Shown here piece by piece: positions 1 through 4,844 of a stretch of 5,414 nucleotides of DNA. Location of the stretch: the NCBI GenBank assembly GCA_937989795.1, contig CALKBB010000348.1, positions 1 to 5,414 of the forward strand. The letters are read 5' to 3'. Under the pieces are notes generated by a model. That model saw nothing but the letters and a program-made list of their open reading frames with translations. It ran no database searches and had not been told where the DNA came from. The DNA comes from an uncultured Collinsella sp. Its GTDB lineage: Bacteria > Actinomycetota > Coriobacteriia > Coriobacteriales > Coriobacteriaceae. Both the position numbers and the translations under genes were made by a program. Numbering within the stretch: the first letter of the stretch is position 1; every line of letters begins with the position of its first letter.

Positions 1-636
1 GCCTACAAGACCGTGCTGAAGATGATGCGCGAGATGGGCATCGGCTGCGGGATCCGCCGCGAGACCGACTACCACAGGTACAACTCGTACAGGGGCAAGG
101 TCGGAAAGACCTTCGAGAACGTCATCGGGCGCGACTTCGCCGCCGACGGGCCGTGGGAGAAGATGGGCACCGACGTCACCGAGTTCAAGCAGCCCTGGGG
201 CAAGGCCTACTTCGCGCCGGTCTACGACTTCGGCAGCAAGGAGATCGTCGCCTGGTCCACGTCGCTGCACCCCAACATGGCTCAGCAGCACGAGCTGCTC
301 GACCAGCTCGTGTCCAAGAAGCCCAAGGGCTCCAGGCCGATCCTGCACTCGGACATGGGCTGGCAGTACCAGCAGGCCGGTTGGTGCAGGCGGTTGGAGG
401 AGGCCGGCGTGGTGCAGAGCATGTCCCGGAAGGGCAACTGCATCGACAACGGCGCGACGGAGCAGGTGTTCGGCCACATCAAGGACGAGTTCTTCCGCGG
501 AAGGACGTGGCCGGACTTCGAGTCCTTCAAGGCGGACCTCGACGACTTCGTGGTCCATTGGAACACGAGGAGGCGCCAGGTTAAACTGAAGGGACTGACC
601 CCGGAGGAGTTCCGGAGACAGTCCCTTGCGGCGTAG
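1..636 (+). CDS. IS3-family transposase (OrfB), C-terminal part; 5' end outside window
   Basis: This is the catalytic part of an IS3-family DDE transposase, which cuts and joins IS ends during transposition. The frame is open from base 1, so the N-terminus is missing; 211 residues are visible. Counting from the first codon, the catalytic triad is D58 (GTDVTEF), D118 (LHSDMGWQY) and E154 (NGATEQVFGH). The 35 residues between D118 and E154 give the DD35E spacing of the rve integrase core. A short remnant of the HTH_21-like region precedes it, and the C-terminus (HWNTRRRQVKLKGLTPEEF) is the usual IS3 tail. Nothing in the visible part is broken, so it may be functional. It uses AGG for arginine repeatedly (for example in the Arg-rich C-terminal stretch), whereas the flanking host genes favour CGC/CGT. 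That fits foreign origin. An upstream OrfA joined by frameshifting is expected from the family but cannot be seen. Confidence 0.93.
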   Translation, partial: AYKTVLKMMREMGIGCGIRRETDYHRYNSYRGKVGKTFENVIGRDFAADGPWEKMGTDVTEFKQPWGKAYFAPVYDFGSKEIVAWSTSLHPNMAQQHELLDQLVSKKPKGSRPILHSDMGWQYQQAGWCRRLEEAGVVQSMSRKGNCIDNGATEQVFGHIKDEFFRGRTWPDFESFKADLDDFVVHWNTRRRQVKLKGLTPEEFRRQSLAA

Positions 637-650
637 TTCTTATTTAAGCC

Positions 651-674
651 GTCCAAGTTTTGGGGTGCAGTTCA
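651..674 (+). repeat. Right terminal inverted repeat (IRR) of the IS3-family element
   Basis: The segment begins GTCCAAGTTTTGGGG and ends GCAGTTCA. Read on the other strand it starts TGAACTGCACCCC and ends with TTGGAC. This matches the form of ends I know from IS3-family (IS150-like) elements: TG at the tip, a run of C then A, and an inner TTGGAC. The matching left repeat is not in the window, so the boundary rests on family resemblance and position. Confidence 0.7.
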
Positions 675-691
675 TCCATCGGGCGCGTTTC

Positions 692-1372
692 CTATTCGGG
701 CCAAATAAATTGTGTGCGGCCGGCCTCGCCACCATCAATGAGCAGACTCTGCCCGGTCATAAACCGGTTGGTCACGCCCACAAAGTAGATCCACTCGGCG
801 ATCTCTTGGGCAGTGGCCCAGCGTTTAAGCGGCGTGAGCTCCATAATCTTGTTCCACAGATGCTCGTCTTCCATCACGCAACGGTTGAGTGGCGTGATAA
901 CGCCACCCGGGTCCACACTGTTGGCGATGGCCTGCGGCGCCAGACGGTTTGCAAGGTTCTTGGTGTAGGCGATAACGCCGCCCTTGCTGGCGGCATAGGC
1001 GGGAAACTCCGATCCCGTATGCCCGCTCGCCGACCCCACATTGACCACGGATTTGATAGCCGGCGCCGGCTTGGCGGCAAACCCCTCCCCCACAAAGGCG
1101 TAGCGCTCGGTCACGTTGATGGTGCCACACAGGTTGGCGGCGATGTCGTCGGCCGAATCCTGCGTACCGGCAACGTTCACGATTACCTGGGGTTCAAGAT
1201 CGCCTGGAAACGAGTCCGGCTCGCGTACATCAACGATCAGATGGCGGTAGCGCTCGTGTTCGATCGCCGCCGGCAGCAGATCAAAGCCCACGACCTCGTG
1301 ACCCTCGTCCAAAAAGCGCTGCACGCACGCGGCTCCGATACCGCCCGAAGCGCCCGTGATCAAAACCCGCAT
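692..1372 (-). CDS. Short-chain dehydrogenase/reductase (SDR) of unknown substrate
   Basis: A 226-residue classical SDR, an NAD(P)-dependent cytosolic oxidoreductase. Visible motifs are the Rossmann glycine motif TGASGGIG (6-13), D31 after the second strand (favours NAD(H)), D48-V49, NVAG (66-69, replacing NNAG), N80 as probable catalytic Asn, S114 as probable catalytic Ser, YAASK (Y126, K130) and DPGGVITP (154-161). The gap from S114 to Y126 is one residue shorter than in the commonest SDRs, and the protein is short for the 240-260 family norm. The start ATG is preceded by AAGGAG 5 nt upstream. That site overlaps the stop codon of the transporter gene, with only 9 bp between the two genes, so they are co-transcribed and perhaps translationally coupled. 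Sugar, acyl or steroid substrates are all possible; hydroxysteroid dehydrogenases of gut actinobacteria belong to this superfamily, but nothing here proves that role. Confidence 0.9.
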   Translation of the reverse strand: MRVLITGASGGIGAACVQRFLDEGHEVVGFDLLPAAIEHERYRHLIVDVREPDSFPGDLEPQVIVNVAGTQDSADDIAANLCGTINVTERYAFVGEGFAAKPAPAIKSVVNVGSASGHTGSEFPAYAASKGGVIAYTKNLANRLAPQAIANSVDPGGVITPLNRCVMEDEHLWNKIMELTPLKRWATAQEIAEWIYFVGVTNRFMTGQSLLIDGGEAGRTQFIWPE

Positions 1373-1381
1373 ACTCGCTCC

Positions 1382-2104
1382 TTAGGCGGTTGCGTGGCGC
1401 TCGAGGTACTCGGCGCCCACATTCTCACGCTCCCAGCCACGCACGACCTTGTAGCCCACGGGGCTCAGGAAGACCTCGCACAGCAGCTCGGCAACAGCGC
1501 CGGTCAGCGAGCACATAAGGACCTGCACCCAGGTCCAACCAAAGAACGTGTGGCTCACCACAATGGCAAAGACCAGGTTGTCGATAAACTGGCCAACACC
1601 CGTGGACACATAGGAGCGGAAGGCAAAGCTCGCAAAGTTATTCTTTTTGAGCATACGGCCAAGCGACTGGTTGAGCGTGGAGTTAACCACGGCAGAAACG
1701 AGCATTGCCAGCGAAGAGCCCAGCACCACATACCAAGTGCCGCCGATGGTGGCGTTAAGGGCGGTGTTGACCTCGATCATGCCCGTGTCGTAGTAAGCGC
1801 CCCACATGCCGGGCGTGAGCGAGCATGCCCAAAAGCACAGGCTCACGGCGAGGTTGACTGCCAGCGCGAGGATGGAGATTTTGATGGATGCCTTGGCGCC
1901 AAAGCGCTTGCAGATCATGTCCTGGCACAAAAACGAAACCCAGCTCACCACAAAGCCGCAATCGAGTGCCAGATACGGCAGGCTGATAAGCTCTTTGTTG
2001 GCCAGCAGGTTCATCATGATGACGCTCACGAAAAACAGCGAAACCGTTGCCGCGGGAATGCTCCGCAACAGGACCTTGTAGTCCTCCATGACCTTCTTGA
2101 TCAT
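1382..2104 (-). CDS. VUT/YhhQ-family membrane protein, probable queuosine precursor transporter
   Basis: A 240-residue integral membrane protein with about six hydrophobic segments, near residues 17-35, 40-59, 74-96, 120-143, 166-188 and 191-214. The segment STGVGQFIDNLVF (167-179) and the general layout match the VUT (vitamin uptake-like) family, whose E. coli member YhhQ imports queuosine precursors (preQ0/preQ1) for tRNA modification. The match to the family is by recognition of pattern, not by alignment. The start at 2104 is supported by AAAGGAG 6 nt upstream; the next in-frame Met (residue 6) has no such site. It is the first gene of an operon with the downstream SDR. The leader contains a preQ1-riboswitch-like fold, which independently supports a queuosine-related role. 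Another VUT substrate cannot be excluded. Confidence 0.82.
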   Translation of the reverse strand: MIKKVMEDYKVLLRSIPAATVSLFFVSVIMMNLLANKELISLPYLALDCGFVVSWVSFLCQDMICKRFGAKASIKISILALAVNLAVSLCFWACSLTPGMWGAYYDTGMIEVNTALNATIGGTWYVVLGSSLAMLVSAVVNSTLNQSLGRMLKKNNFASFAFRSYVSTGVGQFIDNLVFAIVVSHTFFGWTWVQVLMCSLTGAVAELLCEVFLSPVGYKVVRGWERENVGAEYLERHATA

Positions 2105-2117
2105 TATGTACTCCTTT
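2105..2117 (-). promoter_or_regulatory. Ribosome binding site of the VUT transporter gene
   Basis: AAAGGAG (2117-2111 on the minus strand) lies 6 nt before the ATG at 2104. It directly follows the A/C-rich tail that could form the riboswitch pseudoknot, so ligand binding could hide or expose it. Confidence 0.75.
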
Positions 2118-2160
2118 GGTTTTAGGTTTTACGAGCAGGATATCGGACCCGAACTGCTCG
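2118..2160 (-). promoter_or_regulatory. Candidate class I preQ1 riboswitch in the transporter leader
   Basis: On the minus strand, CGAGCAG (2160-2154) pairs perfectly with CTGCTCG (2138-2132) around a 15-nt loop. The loop begins TTC, continues GGGT and ends in C immediately before the 3' stem strand. An A-rich tail (TAAAACCTAAAACC, 2131-2118) follows, and its CCT or ACC can pair with the loop GGG/GGT to form a pseudoknot. Class I preQ1 riboswitches have the same order: short P1, loop starting UUC, P2 strand, a ligand-reading C next to P1, then an A-rich tail carrying the other P2 strand. The loop is a few nucleotides longer than the known examples I recall, and an inner TCG/CGA hairpin could compete. 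The downstream gene (queuosine-precursor transporter family) and the adjacent SD sequence fit translational control. Confidence 0.55.
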
Positions 2161-2188
2161 GACGCCCCGGCTTGAGACGACGGTGGGT

Positions 2189-2217
2189 ATAATAGCCGCT
2201 CACACGGCATAAGGCAA
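2189..2217 (-). promoter_or_regulatory. Promoter of the VUT transporter-SDR operon
   Basis: On the minus strand, TTGCCT (2217-2212) serves as -35 and TATTAT (2194-2189) as -10, with exactly 17 bp between. The -10 matches the consensus at five of six positions and the -35 at four of six. Transcription would start near 2182, giving a leader of about 78 nt that contains the candidate riboswitch. The -35 box lies within the T-rich tail of the preceding prfC terminator. Confidence 0.6.
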
Positions 2218-2222
2218 GCAAA

Positions 2223-2254
2223 CGGCGCGGCAGCCCCGCAGGGCCACCGCGCCG
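2223..2254 (-). terminator. Rho-independent-like terminator of prfC
   Basis: Just past the prfC stop, the minus strand holds a perfect 8-bp GC stem, CGGCGCGG (2254-2247) with CCGCGCCG (2230-2223). It can be extended inwards by two G-T wobbles and GCCC/GGGC pairing to a TGCG loop. The following TTTGCTTGCCTT (2222-2211) is only moderately T-rich, so termination may be incomplete. Confidence 0.6.
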
Positions 2255-2259
2255 ATGCG

Positions 2260-3873
2260 TTAAAAGGCTACGTTGCCAAACTCCGACAGGATAAGATCGG
2301 GATTGTGATCGGTTGCCCAATCCACGTTCCACGGACTCGTGAACAGCAGCAGCTTACCGCCGCGCATGTCCTCGACGCGCAGCGTGTCGCGCGTGAGCGA
2401 AAGGCCCGGGATATCGATGGTGTCGGGGTCGTTTTGGATCCAGCGGATGTCCGTATAGGGCAGTGGCTGGCGACGAACCTCTACACGGTATTCGGCCTTG
2501 AGGCGGCGCTCGAGTACCTCAAACTGCAGCACGCCGACCACGCCCACGATGACGCTCTCCATGCCAGCGCCCAGCTCGCGGAAGATCTGGATGGCACCCT
2601 CCTGGGCAAGCTCCTCCATACCCTTGACGAACTGTTTGCGCTTGAGCGTATCGACCTGCGTAATGCGAGCGAACATCTCGGGGGCAAACGTCGGGATCTG
2701 CGGGTACTGCACGTGGCGCTTGCCGGAGCACACGGTATCACCGATGCTAAAGATACCCGGATCAAACAGGCCCACGATATCGCCCGCGTACGCCTCGTCC
2801 ACGATGGCGCGGTCATCGGCCATCATCGAGGTACCCGTGGCAAGCTTAAGCTTGCGGTTGCCCTGCACGTGGAAGGCATCCATGCCGCGCTCGAACTTGC
2901 CCGAGCAAATGCGCACAAAGGCGATGCGGTCGCGGTGGTTCTTGTCCATGTTGGCCTGGATCTTAAACACAAAGCCGCTAAAGTCGTCGCGGCAGGGATC
3001 GACCGGTTCGCTGGTGAGCGTATCGGTATAGGCGCGCGGCGTCGGGGCCAGACGCAGGAACTCCTTGAGGAAGGGCTCCACGCCAAAGTTGGTGAGCGCC
3101 GAGCCAAAGAACGCCGGGCTCAGCTTGCCGCAGGCCACGGCATCCAAGTCGAGCTCGTCGCCGGCACCATCGAGCAGCTCGATGTCGTCCATCAGGTTCT
3201 TATGGTTCTCCTCGCCGATGAGCTCATCCATGGAAGGATCGCCCAGCTCGGCCTCGACCTCGGCGACCTTCTTGGTGGCGTTGGCGTGGCCGTCGCCCTC
3301 AAAGGCAATGACGCGACGAGTCTGACGATCGAACACGCCGCGGAAGTTGCGGCCGCTGCCGATCGGCCAGTTCATGGGATACGTATTGATGCCCAGGACA
3401 TTCTCGATCTCTTCCATGAGCTCAAACGGGTCGCGAGCCTCGTGGTCGAGCTTGTTCACAAAGGTGAAGATGGGAATGTGGCGCAGCGTGCAGACCTTAA
3501 AGAGCTTTTTGGTCTGGGCCTCGACGCCCTTGGCGCCGTCGATGACCATGACCGCGGCGTCGGCGGCCATAAGGGTACGGTAGGTATCCTCCGAGAAGTC
3601 CTGGTGACCGGGTGTATCGAGGATGTTGACGCAGGCGCCGTTATAGGTGAACTGCAGCACCGAGGAGGTAACGGAGATACCACGCTCCTTCTCGATGTCC
3701 ATCCAGTCCGAGACGGCATGCTTGGCCGAGCTCTTGCCCTTGACCGAGCCGGCGGTCTGGATGCTGCCGGTATAGAGCAGCAGCTTCTCGGTAAGCGTGG
3801 TCTTACCAGCATCCGGGTGGCTGATGATCGCGAATGTGCGGCGCGACGAGATTTCATCCGACAGGCTTGCCAT
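2260..3873 (-). CDS. prfC: Peptide chain release factor 3 (RF3)
   Basis: RF3 is the translational GTPase that removes RF1/RF2 from the ribosome after peptide release. The 537-residue product is close to the E. coli length (529). The G domain shows G1 SHPDAGKTT (18-26), the switch I segment ERGISVTSSVLQF (63-75), G3 DTPGH (86-90), G4 NKLD (140-143) and G5 GSAL (257-260). The insert EKERGISV and the SHPDAGKTT P-loop distinguish RF3 from EF-G and other family members. The C-terminal part carries the RF3-type GVVGVLQFEVLERRL segment. I place the start at MASLSDEIS because AAAGGA lies just upstream (AGGA ends 5 nt before this ATG); a longer frame to 3900 adds nine residues without a ribosome binding site. 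The gene appears intact, with a terminator directly after it and its own probable promoter. Confidence 0.96.
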   Translation of the reverse strand: MASLSDEISSRRTFAIISHPDAGKTTLTEKLLLYTGSIQTAGSVKGKSSAKHAVSDWMDIEKERGISVTSSVLQFTYNGACVNILDTPGHQDFSEDTYRTLMAADAAVMVIDGAKGVEAQTKKLFKVCTLRHIPIFTFVNKLDHEARDPFELMEEIENVLGINTYPMNWPIGSGRNFRGVFDRQTRRVIAFEGDGHANATKKVAEVEAELGDPSMDELIGEENHKNLMDDIELLDGAGDELDLDAVACGKLSPAFFGSALTNFGVEPFLKEFLRLAPTPRAYTDTLTSEPVDPCRDDFSGFVFKIQANMDKNHRDRIAFVRICSGKFERGMDAFHVQGNRKLKLATGTSMMADDRAIVDEAYAGDIVGLFDPGIFSIGDTVCSGKRHVQYPQIPTFAPEMFARITQVDTLKRKQFVKGMEELAQEGAIQIFRELGAGMESVIVGVVGVLQFEVLERRLKAEYRVEVRRQPLPYTDIRWIQNDPDTIDIPGLSLTRDTLRVEDMRGGKLLLFTSPWNVDWATDHNPDLILSEFGNVAF

Positions 3874-3920
3874 GCGGATCCTTTCTTGCATTGAGTGCAT
3901 TACGTCGATGTATCCGTACT

Positions 3921-3926
3921 ATTGTA
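3921..3926 (-). promoter_or_regulatory. Probable -10 box of the prfC promoter
   Basis: TACAAT on the minus strand lies 47 bp upstream of the chosen prfC start and matches the -10 consensus at five of six positions. No good -35 box is found at 16-18 bp. The -35 position falls inside a small inverted repeat, ATAGG-GCA-CCTAT (3943-3955), which may be a binding site for an activator or repressor or may be chance. Confidence 0.4.
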
Positions 3927-4017
3927 GCCGCGAAATTCCGCCATAGGGCACCTATCAGGACAAATTCATCAGTTGGGGCCTAGGGTAGCAGTCGATGGCG
4001 GCACTCCGCAGCAGTTT

Positions 4018-4074
4018 GTCTCGATCTGTAACATCTAGCAGCCAAAAACTTCTCCAGTTGTTACAGATTGAGAC
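4018..4074. repeat. Palindromic unit 1
   Basis: Arms 4018-4033 (GTCTCGATCTGTAACA) and 4059-4074 (TGTTACAGATTGAGAC) pair over 16 bp with one G-T wobble (G4023 with T4069). The outermost pair is G-C. The 25-nt loop starts TCTAGC. Confidence 0.9.
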
Positions 4075-4098
4075 AACCAAATGGGGTCCGCCAGCAAA

Positions 4099-4155
4099 AT
4101 CTCAATCTGTAACAGGTAGCCGTCCAAACCGGTTCCAGATGTTACAGATTGAGAT
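4099..4155. repeat. Palindromic unit 2
   Basis: Arms 4099-4114 (ATCTCAATCTGTAACA) and 4140-4155 (TGTTACAGATTGAGAT) are perfectly complementary over 16 bp. The outermost pair is A-T. The 25-nt loop starts GGTAGC. Confidence 0.9.
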
Positions 4156-4178
4156 ATAAGGATAGACGGGTGGCCAAT

Positions 4179-4235
4179 GTCTCGTTCTGTAACATCTAGC
4201 CGCGCAAATCGACTCTTACTGTTACAGATTGAGAC
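4179..4235. repeat. Palindromic unit 3
   Basis: Arms 4179-4194 (GTCTCGTTCTGTAACA) and 4220-4235 (TGTTACAGATTGAGAC) pair with one G-T wobble and one T-T mismatch (4185/4229). The outermost pair is G-C and the loop starts TCTAGC, as in unit 1. Confidence 0.9.
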
Positions 4236-4258
4236 AAATAGGCAGGCGGGCAAATAAC

Positions 4259-4315
4259 ATCTCAATCTGTAACAGAAGGCGACCCAAAACGGACCCAGGT
4301 GTTACAAATTGAGAT
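4259..4315. repeat. Palindromic unit 4
   Basis: Arms 4259-4274 (ATCTCAATCTGTAACA) and 4300-4315 (TGTTACAAATTGAGAT) pair with one C-A mismatch (4267/4307). The outermost pair is A-T, as in unit 2. The 25-nt loop starts GAAGGC. Confidence 0.9.
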
Positions 4316-4362
4316 TGTTTTGGAGCAAGCGCGGCGCCGGTGGGCTATTCCGTATTTGTCTC

Positions 4363-4392
4363 TTGCATAACTGTATATAGTGTATATATACT
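4363..4392 (+). promoter_or_regulatory. Promoter of the gntR-ABC operon
   Basis: TTGCAT (4363-4368) as -35 and TATACT (4387-4392) as -10 are separated by 18 bp. The -10 matches consensus at five of six positions. The -10 box lies within the palindromic operator-like sequence, so a bound repressor would block RNA polymerase. Confidence 0.55.
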
Positions 4393-4418
4393 GTGCTTAC
4401 CGGTTATATACACGTGTA
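4379..4418 (+). promoter_or_regulatory. Probable GntR operator: palindromic GTGTA/TACAC half-sites
   Basis: Three GTGTA-type half-sites flank the start region: GTGTA at 4380-4384, TACAC at 4409-4413 and GTGTA at 4414-4418. GTGTATATATAC (4380-4391) is a near-perfect palindrome over the -10 box. GTGTATATA (4380-4388) is repeated inverted as TATATACAC (4405-4413), and TACACGTGTA (4409-4418) is a perfect 10-bp palindrome. AT-rich palindromes with GTGTA-like ends are typical of YtrA-type GntR operators, so autoregulation is likely. Which of the overlapping palindromes is used cannot be read from the sequence. Confidence 0.5.
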
Positions 4419-4440
4419 GACCATCAGCTAAGGAGCCGCT

Positions 4441-4821
4441 GTGGACATCATCCTATCCAATTCGAGCGACAAGCCCATCTACGAGCAGATATCTTCGCAG
4501 GTTAAAGCACAGATACTCTCGGGCGCACTCGCTGCGGGAGCCAAACTCCCCAGCATCCGTGCGCTCGCGAGCGATCTTGGCGTGAGCGTCATCACCACCA
4601 AGCGCGCCTACGCCGACCTAGAGCAACTCGGGTTTATCTGCACCGTGCAGGGCAAGGGCTGCTTTGTCGCCGAGGGCAACCAGGAACTCTTGCGCGAAAA
4701 CCAGCTCTGCCATATCGAAGAGCTACTTGCGAAAGCGGCGAGCCAAGCCGAAACCCTGGGCGTCACGCGCGACAAACTGCACGAGATGCTCGACCTGGTA
4801 GCCCCCGAAACCATGCAGTAG
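4441..4821 (+). CDS. GntR-family transcriptional regulator, YtrA subfamily
   Basis: A 126-residue one-domain-plus-tail repressor. The winged helix-turn-helix spans about residues 12-77. It has the opening PIYEQISSQVKAQI (12-25), the recognition region LPSIRALASDLGVSVITTKRAY (36-57; LPS-R-LA and T-KRAY are GntR hallmarks) and the wing GKGCFV (71-76). The tail, 78-126, is a short predicted helical region and lacks the large FadR/HutC effector domain, which defines the YtrA subfamily. These proteins usually repress a neighbouring ABC transporter. The start is GTG at 4441, supported by TAAGGAG with a 5-nt gap. The ABC ATPase gene follows 23 bp later, and an operator-like palindrome covers the promoter, so it probably controls its own operon. 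The inducing signal is unknown; YtrA relatives often respond to cell-envelope stress or antibiotics. Confidence 0.93.
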   Translation: MDIILSNSSDKPIYEQISSQVKAQILSGALAAGAKLPSIRALASDLGVSVITTKRAYADLEQLGFICTVQGKGCFVAEGNQELLRENQLCHIEELLAKAASQAETLGVTRDKLHEMLDLVAPETMQ

Positions 4822-4844
4822 CCATCTGAAAGAAAGGCTATACC

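Larger units (their letters stand above)
1..674 (+). mobile_element. IS3-family insertion sequence, right-hand portion
   Basis: The element is defined by the transposase frame and by a terminal repeat 15 bp beyond its stop codon. The IS ends at about base 674 with CA-3', as IS3-family elements do. Sequence from 675 on belongs to the host and lies just downstream of the minus-strand dehydrogenase gene. The left end and left copy of any target duplication are outside the window. A 3-4 bp duplication would begin with TCC(A) at 675-678. Confidence 0.8.
4018..4315. repeat. Array of eight alternating 16-bp motifs (four interrupted palindromes)
   Basis: The motif RTCTCAATCTGTAACA occurs at 4018, 4099, 4179 and 4259. 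Its reverse complement TGTTACAGATTGAGAY occurs at 4059, 4140, 4220 and 4300. Consecutive copies start 39-41 bp apart and always alternate in orientation, so each pair forms a 57-bp palindrome with a 25-nt loop. Units repeat every 80-81 bp with 23-24 bp linkers. Only four bases in 120 depart from the 15-bp core: G4023, G4184, T4185 and A4307. Two of these (G4023, G4184) keep G-T pairing across the stem. The loops and linkers are diverged, but the loops share invariant bases, so this is an old tandem duplication in which the arms are conserved. Alternating copies with short linkers resemble BIME/REP-type elements. I do not recognise the motif. Confidence 0.93.
3874..4440. other. Long intergenic region between divergent prfC and gntR
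   Basis: No credible gene is seen here on either strand. The region holds the prfC leader and promoter (to about 3955), an unassigned stretch (3956-4017), the palindromic repeat array (4018-4315), a short GC-rich spacer (4316-4350) and the gntR promoter/operator (4356-4440). The array lies upstream of both predicted promoters and so is probably not part of either mRNA. Confidence 0.8.

Noticed and set aside
626..2125. Long + strand open frame (499 codons) opposite the SDR and transporter genes
   Set aside because: It is an antisense shadow of two well-supported genes in GC-rich DNA. It crosses the IS boundary and its product shows no domain.
2305..3894. Long + strand open frame (529 codons) opposite prfC
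   Set aside because: The prfC assignment is certain from its GTPase motifs. The antisense frame has low-complexity, His/Ala/Leu-rich sequence typical of codon-bias shadows.
3874..3900. Nine-residue N-terminal extension of RF3 from an upstream ATG at 3900
   Set aside because: No Shine-Dalgarno sequence precedes it, while the internal ATG at 3873 has one, and RF3 normally begins close to that point.
3943..3955. Small inverted repeat ATAGG-GCA-CCTAT near the prfC -35 position
   Set aside because: Five-base arms are expected by chance, and no regulator family is indicated, so it is only mentioned with the promoter.
4035..4265. Minus-strand 76-codon frame within the repeat array, with internally repeated peptide
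   Set aside because: The peptide repeats (such as LSQSVT) merely reflect the DNA repeats. There is no convincing ribosome binding site, and 80-81 bp units do not keep a common reading frame throughout.
4018..4315. CRISPR array
   Set aside because: The repeats alternate in orientation, are only 16 bp, and the loops are related to one another rather than unique spacers. No cas gene is visible.
4358..4373. Possible ninth degenerate copy of the array motif (GTCTCTTGCATAACT)
   Set aside because: It needs a gap to align, is off the 40-bp register, and overlaps the gntR -35 box. The likeness is probably chance.
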